DNA of 7,999 nucleotides from Azonexus sp. Its GTDB lineage: Bacteria > Pseudomonadota > Gammaproteobacteria > Burkholderiales > Rhodocyclaceae. Below, piece by piece: positions 6,500 to 7,999 of this stretch. Every line of letters starts with the position of its first letter. Position 1 is the stretch's first letter. Under the pieces are notes generated by a model. That model had not been told where the DNA came from and did no database searches. It worked only from the letters and a program-made list of their open reading frames with translations. Location: positions 1 to 7,999 of the forward strand of contig JAUYQT010000838.1 in assembly GCA_030697085.1 (NCBI GenBank), in the 5' to 3' direction. Position numbers and translations under genes: made by a program.

Positions 6500-6835
6500 C
6501 TACAAGTCGAGTTGAGGCTGGGGCGCAAGCACGGCATCAATCCGTGCTCCCATGTTGTCGATTCTACGCTTTGCGTCGGAAGTATCAACTGCTTCTGAGG
6601 CTGAATCCGTGAGTTTTGCTGCGCCTCCCGAAAGGTGCTCATGCGCGATGTTCAGTGCGGCCATGACGGCAACACGCTCGGCAATGGTGCTCTTGGTGCG
6701 CTGGGCGATTTCACGCATTTTCTGGTCGACCAGATCAACTGAAGCGAGCAGCGCGTCGCGTTCTTCTGGCGTACAGGCCACACGATATTCGCGGCCCATG
6801 ATCTTGACGTCGAGGAAATTCGGCTCGCTAGTCAT
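6500..6835 (-). CDS. zapA: Cell division protein ZapA
   Basis: Cytoplasmic FtsZ-associated protein that cross-links protofilaments and stabilises the Z ring. The 111 residues show the family pattern. A globular N-terminal head carries LDVKIMGREYRVACTPEERDALLASVDLVDQKMREI (8-43), followed by TIAERVAVMAALNIAHEHL (50-68) and a C-terminal dimerisation coiled coil ending in a Pro/Gln tail. I chose the ATG at 6835 because a GAGG ribosome site lies about nine bases upstream, and the start falls one base after the stop of the small coiled-coil gene. An ATG at 6844 (three extra residues, overlapping that stop) is possible but has GAGG directly against it. It is co-transcribed with the upstream coiled-coil gene and followed by 6S RNA. 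Confidence 0.94.
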   Translation of the reverse strand: MTSEPNFLDVKIMGREYRVACTPEERDALLASVDLVDQKMREIAQRTKSTIAERVAVMAALNIAHEHLSGGAAKLTDSASEAVDTSDAKRRIDNMGARIDAVLAPQPQLDL

Positions 6836-6836
6836 C

Positions 6837-7034
6837 TCAGGCATCCTCGGGCAACTTGTCCATCAGGCCTTCCAGGCGTTCGCGGGCCGTGGTCATCGTC
6901 TGCCGCAGGTGCAGTCTTTCTGCTTCGGCAGCAGCCATCTGGTTCTTCAAAACCTCGTTCTCGGCGCGCAACTGGTGAACCAGTGCAACCACCTGTTCGA
7001 TCCTGGTTTCGAGGGCTTCAAGTTCCGTATTCAT
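6837..7034 (-). CDS. Small coiled-coil protein upstream of zapA (ZapB-like, TIGR02449-type)
   Basis: A 65-residue, almost wholly helical and strongly charged protein with heptad-like spacing throughout (LEALETRIEQVVALVHQL, then RAENEVLKNQMAAAEAERL). It resembles the short coiled-coil proteins encoded directly before zapA in many proteobacteria, often called TIGR02449 or ZapB-like. A role in Z-ring organisation is inferred from position and coiled-coil character. I chose ATG 7034 because the alternative GTG at 7043 overlaps the -10 box of the adjacent promoter and would not be transcribed from it. The predicted transcription start then falls almost on the ATG, so the mRNA may be leaderless; no Shine-Dalgarno is visible in GCGCGCC before the ATG. 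The stop TGA is one base from the zapA start, indicating an operon. Confidence 0.85.
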   Translation of the reverse strand: MNTELEALETRIEQVVALVHQLRAENEVLKNQMAAAEAERLHLRQTMTTARERLEGLMDKLPEDA

Positions 7035-7041
7035 GGCGCGC

Positions 7042-7071
7042 ACTATAGAGGGGAAAACGTCGCGTGGTCAA
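7042..7071 (-). promoter_or_regulatory. Strong sigma70-type promoter of the zapB-like/zapA operon
   Basis: On the minus strand -35 TTGACC (7066-7071) and -10 TATAGT (7042-7047) are separated by 18 bases, each with one mismatch to consensus. The predicted transcription start is about 7034-7036, at the ATG of the zapB-like gene. It may also serve zapA and, by readthrough and processing, 6S RNA. Confidence 0.75.
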
Positions 7072-7148
7072 GGACTAAGCCTTTATTCTAAAAGTGGTTT
7101 ATGGAAAGTAAAGAAGATATTTGTGATGCGCTGCAATACGGAGGCGGG

Positions 7149-7154
7149 TAGAAT
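7149..7154 (+). promoter_or_regulatory. Possible -10 (TAGAAT) of the btuB transcript
   Basis: TAGAAT lies 8 bases before the riboswitch's first paired base, so transcription would begin at about the start of the aptamer. No convincing -35 sits 16-18 bases upstream; TTGTGA at 7121-7126 is 22 bases away. Within 7035-7161 nothing other than this and the opposite-strand promoter is seen. Confidence 0.4.
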
Positions 7155-7161
7155 CCGCGCC

Positions 7162-7347
7162 GTGTTAGGTGCTGCGCAAGGTTCTTCCAAGCGCAGTTAA
7201 ACGGGAAAGCGGTGCGTCTTCAACGAGACAAATCTGCTGCTGCCCCCGCAACGGTAAGCAAGTGCGGGCGTATCACAAGGCCACTGGGAGTATTCCTGGG
7301 AAGGCGATACGTCAAAACTTGCGAGCCCGGATACCGGCCTGAGACAC
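7162..7347 (+). promoter_or_regulatory. Cobalamin (B12) riboswitch
   Basis: Adenosylcobalamin-sensing leader upstream of btuB. The conserved core appears in the correct order: AGTTAAACGGGAA (7195-7207), CTGCCCCCGCAACGGTAAG (7240-7258), GCCACTGGG (7280-7288), GGGAAGGCG (7298-7306) and the B12 box around GAGCCCGGATACCGGCCTG (7323-7341). GTGTT (7162-7166) pairs with GACAC (7343-7347) as the closing P1 helix. When the ligand is bound, such elements repress expression of the uptake gene downstream. The likely expression platform is listed separately. Confidence 0.95.
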
Positions 7348-7395
7348 CAAGCGGAAGTGCCACGGGGGTGTGGTGCCGGTCGTTCGACCTGCTTA

Positions 7396-7458
7396 CTCCT
7401 CCCGGCATTTCCTTTTTCATGCTGTTCCGGCATGCGGGGACGCCCGCCGGGAAGGGAG
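7396..7458 (+). promoter_or_regulatory. Predicted Shine-Dalgarno-sequestering hairpin of the B12 riboswitch
   Basis: CTCC-TCCCGGC (7396-7406) is complementary to GCCGGGA (7446-7452) plus, after a two-base AG bulge, GGAG (7455-7458). GGAG is part of the btuB ribosome site just before the ATG at 7463. The loop holds a smaller hairpin, CATGC/GCATG (7418-7422 with 7430-7434). No T-run follows, so control of translation initiation is more likely than of termination. The pairing is visible; its dependence on ligand is inferred. Confidence 0.6.
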
Positions 7459-7462
7459 AATC

Positions 7463-7999
7463 ATGTATCCACGTTTGAAGCCGCTGGCGGCAATTCTGTC
7501 GCTCATTTTCGTCACGCCGTTGCAAGCCGAAACGCCAACGTTTCTTGCCAGTCTTGACCCTGTCATGGTCACTGCGACGCGTCAGTCAATGCGTACTTCC
7601 GAGTTGCTTTCCGACGTTTCTGTGATTGAAAGCGAAGAACTGGCTCAGGCCGCTCAGTCCACGCTTGGCGACATTCTTGGCCGTCAGCCAGGCGTTGAGT
7701 TTTACACCAGCGGCAGCAATGGCGCGACGGGTAGCGTCTTTATGCGCGGTACTAGTAGTGGTCACACGTTGGTCCTGATTGACGGGGTTCGGGCCGGTTC
7801 CGCAACGTTGGGCCAGATGTCCTCCTGGTCGCGCTTGCCGGTTAGCCAGATCGAACGGATCGAGATCCTGCGTGGCCCGGCTTCATCGCTTTACGGTAGC
7901 GATGCCATCGGTGGTGTTATTCAAATTTTTACTCGTCGCGGCGATGGCCCGTTCAAGCCGTTTTTTGAAGGTGGTGTCGGTTCTTACGATACTTCCAGT
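7463..7999 (+). CDS. btuB: BtuB-type TonB-dependent vitamin B12 receptor, N-terminal 179 codons (runs off the right edge)
   Basis: Outer-membrane receptor that imports cobalamin with energy from TonB-ExbBD. It starts at ATG 7463 after GGGAG. A signal peptide covers about residues 1-22 (basic start, LAAILSLIFVTPLQA, then E), followed by a TonB box region DPVMVTATR (32-40). The plug domain comes next, with TLGDILGRQPGVEFY (67-81), SVFMRGTSSGHTLVLIDGVR (91-110) and IERIEILRGPASSLYGSDAIGGVIQIFTRRG (130-160). The beta-barrel is only just entered at the window edge; full-length members are about 600 residues. B12 rather than another siderophore-like ligand is supported mainly by the riboswitch directly upstream and by the BtuB-like plug. 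Confidence 0.93.
   Translation, partial: MYPRLKPLAAILSLIFVTPLQAETPTFLASLDPVMVTATRQSMRTSELLSDVSVIESEELAQAAQSTLGDILGRQPGVEFYTSGSNGATGSVFMRGTSSGHTLVLIDGVRAGSATLGQMSSWSRLPVSQIERIEILRGPASSLYGSDAIGGVIQIFTRRGDGPFKPFFEGGVGSYDTSS

Noticed and set aside
6427..6642. Open frame of 71 codons across the zapA/6S RNA boundary
   Set aside because: It overlaps zapA in another frame and runs into the structured 6S RNA; there is no family resemblance or ribosome site.
7197..7557. Open frames on both strands across the riboswitch
   Set aside because: They are incidental frames in a structured leader whose conserved B12 core and P1 pairing explain the sequence. The start of btuB is clear at 7463.
1..7999. Mobile elements, CRISPR arrays, tRNA/rRNA genes, defence or toxin-antitoxin systems
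   Set aside because: I looked on both strands for transposase-like proteins, repeat arrays, tRNA cloverleaf ends and small toxin-like pairs and saw none. The EVE domain alone is not sufficient evidence for a defence system.

Overview
The window looks like ordinary chromosomal sequence from a betaproteobacterium. The best guess is Rhodocyclales (a relative of Dechloromonas, Azoarcus or Accumulibacter). This rests on moderately high GC, the zapB-like/zapA/6S RNA block, the style of the proteins, and the combination of methylmalonyl-CoA mutase with a yjcH-actP acetate permease pair. It is an inference from recognised families, not a database match. No phage, transposon, CRISPR, tRNA or rRNA signature was seen.

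Layout, left to right. (1) The N-terminal 360 codons of methylmalonyl-CoA mutase lie on the minus strand and run off the left edge. A GntR/FCD-family regulator is transcribed divergently from it. (2) A bidirectional terminator hairpin separates that regulator from a convergent yjcH-actP operon (DUF485 membrane protein plus sodium:solute symporter for acetate or short carboxylates). (3) A compact divergent intergenic region with two perfect palindromes leads to a crotonase-superfamily gene on the plus strand. The 3' end of that gene overlaps the 3' end of a minus-strand TauE/SafE permease. (4) The permease is coupled by an ATGA overlap to an upstream EVE-domain gene. (5) Upstream of that, on the same strand, lie a 6S RNA gene with a terminator-like T-run, then zapA, then a small coiled-coil (ZapB-like, TIGR02449-type) gene with a strong sigma70-type promoter. 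(6) On the plus strand, an adenosylcobalamin riboswitch controls a BtuB-type TonB-dependent receptor that runs off the right edge.

Functional links. The left third concerns short-chain acyl metabolism: acetate or propionate uptake, methylmalonyl-CoA/succinyl-CoA interconversion and a crotonase. The mutase needs adenosylcobalamin, and the right edge carries B12-regulated B12 uptake, so the two ends meet at the same cofactor. The middle is housekeeping: division-ring assembly and the global RNA-polymerase regulator 6S RNA.

No convincing undescribed system is present. The observations most worth checking are regulatory. They are a promoter that predicts a leaderless zapB-like mRNA, a hairpin that puts the EVE gene's start codon in a stem and its Shine-Dalgarno in the loop, a hairpin after the B12 riboswitch that sequesters the btuB ribosome site, and a 6S RNA with no visible promoter of its own. 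At the protein level, the crotonase lacks one canonical catalytic glutamate and the permease carries a G9 tract in its coding sequence.
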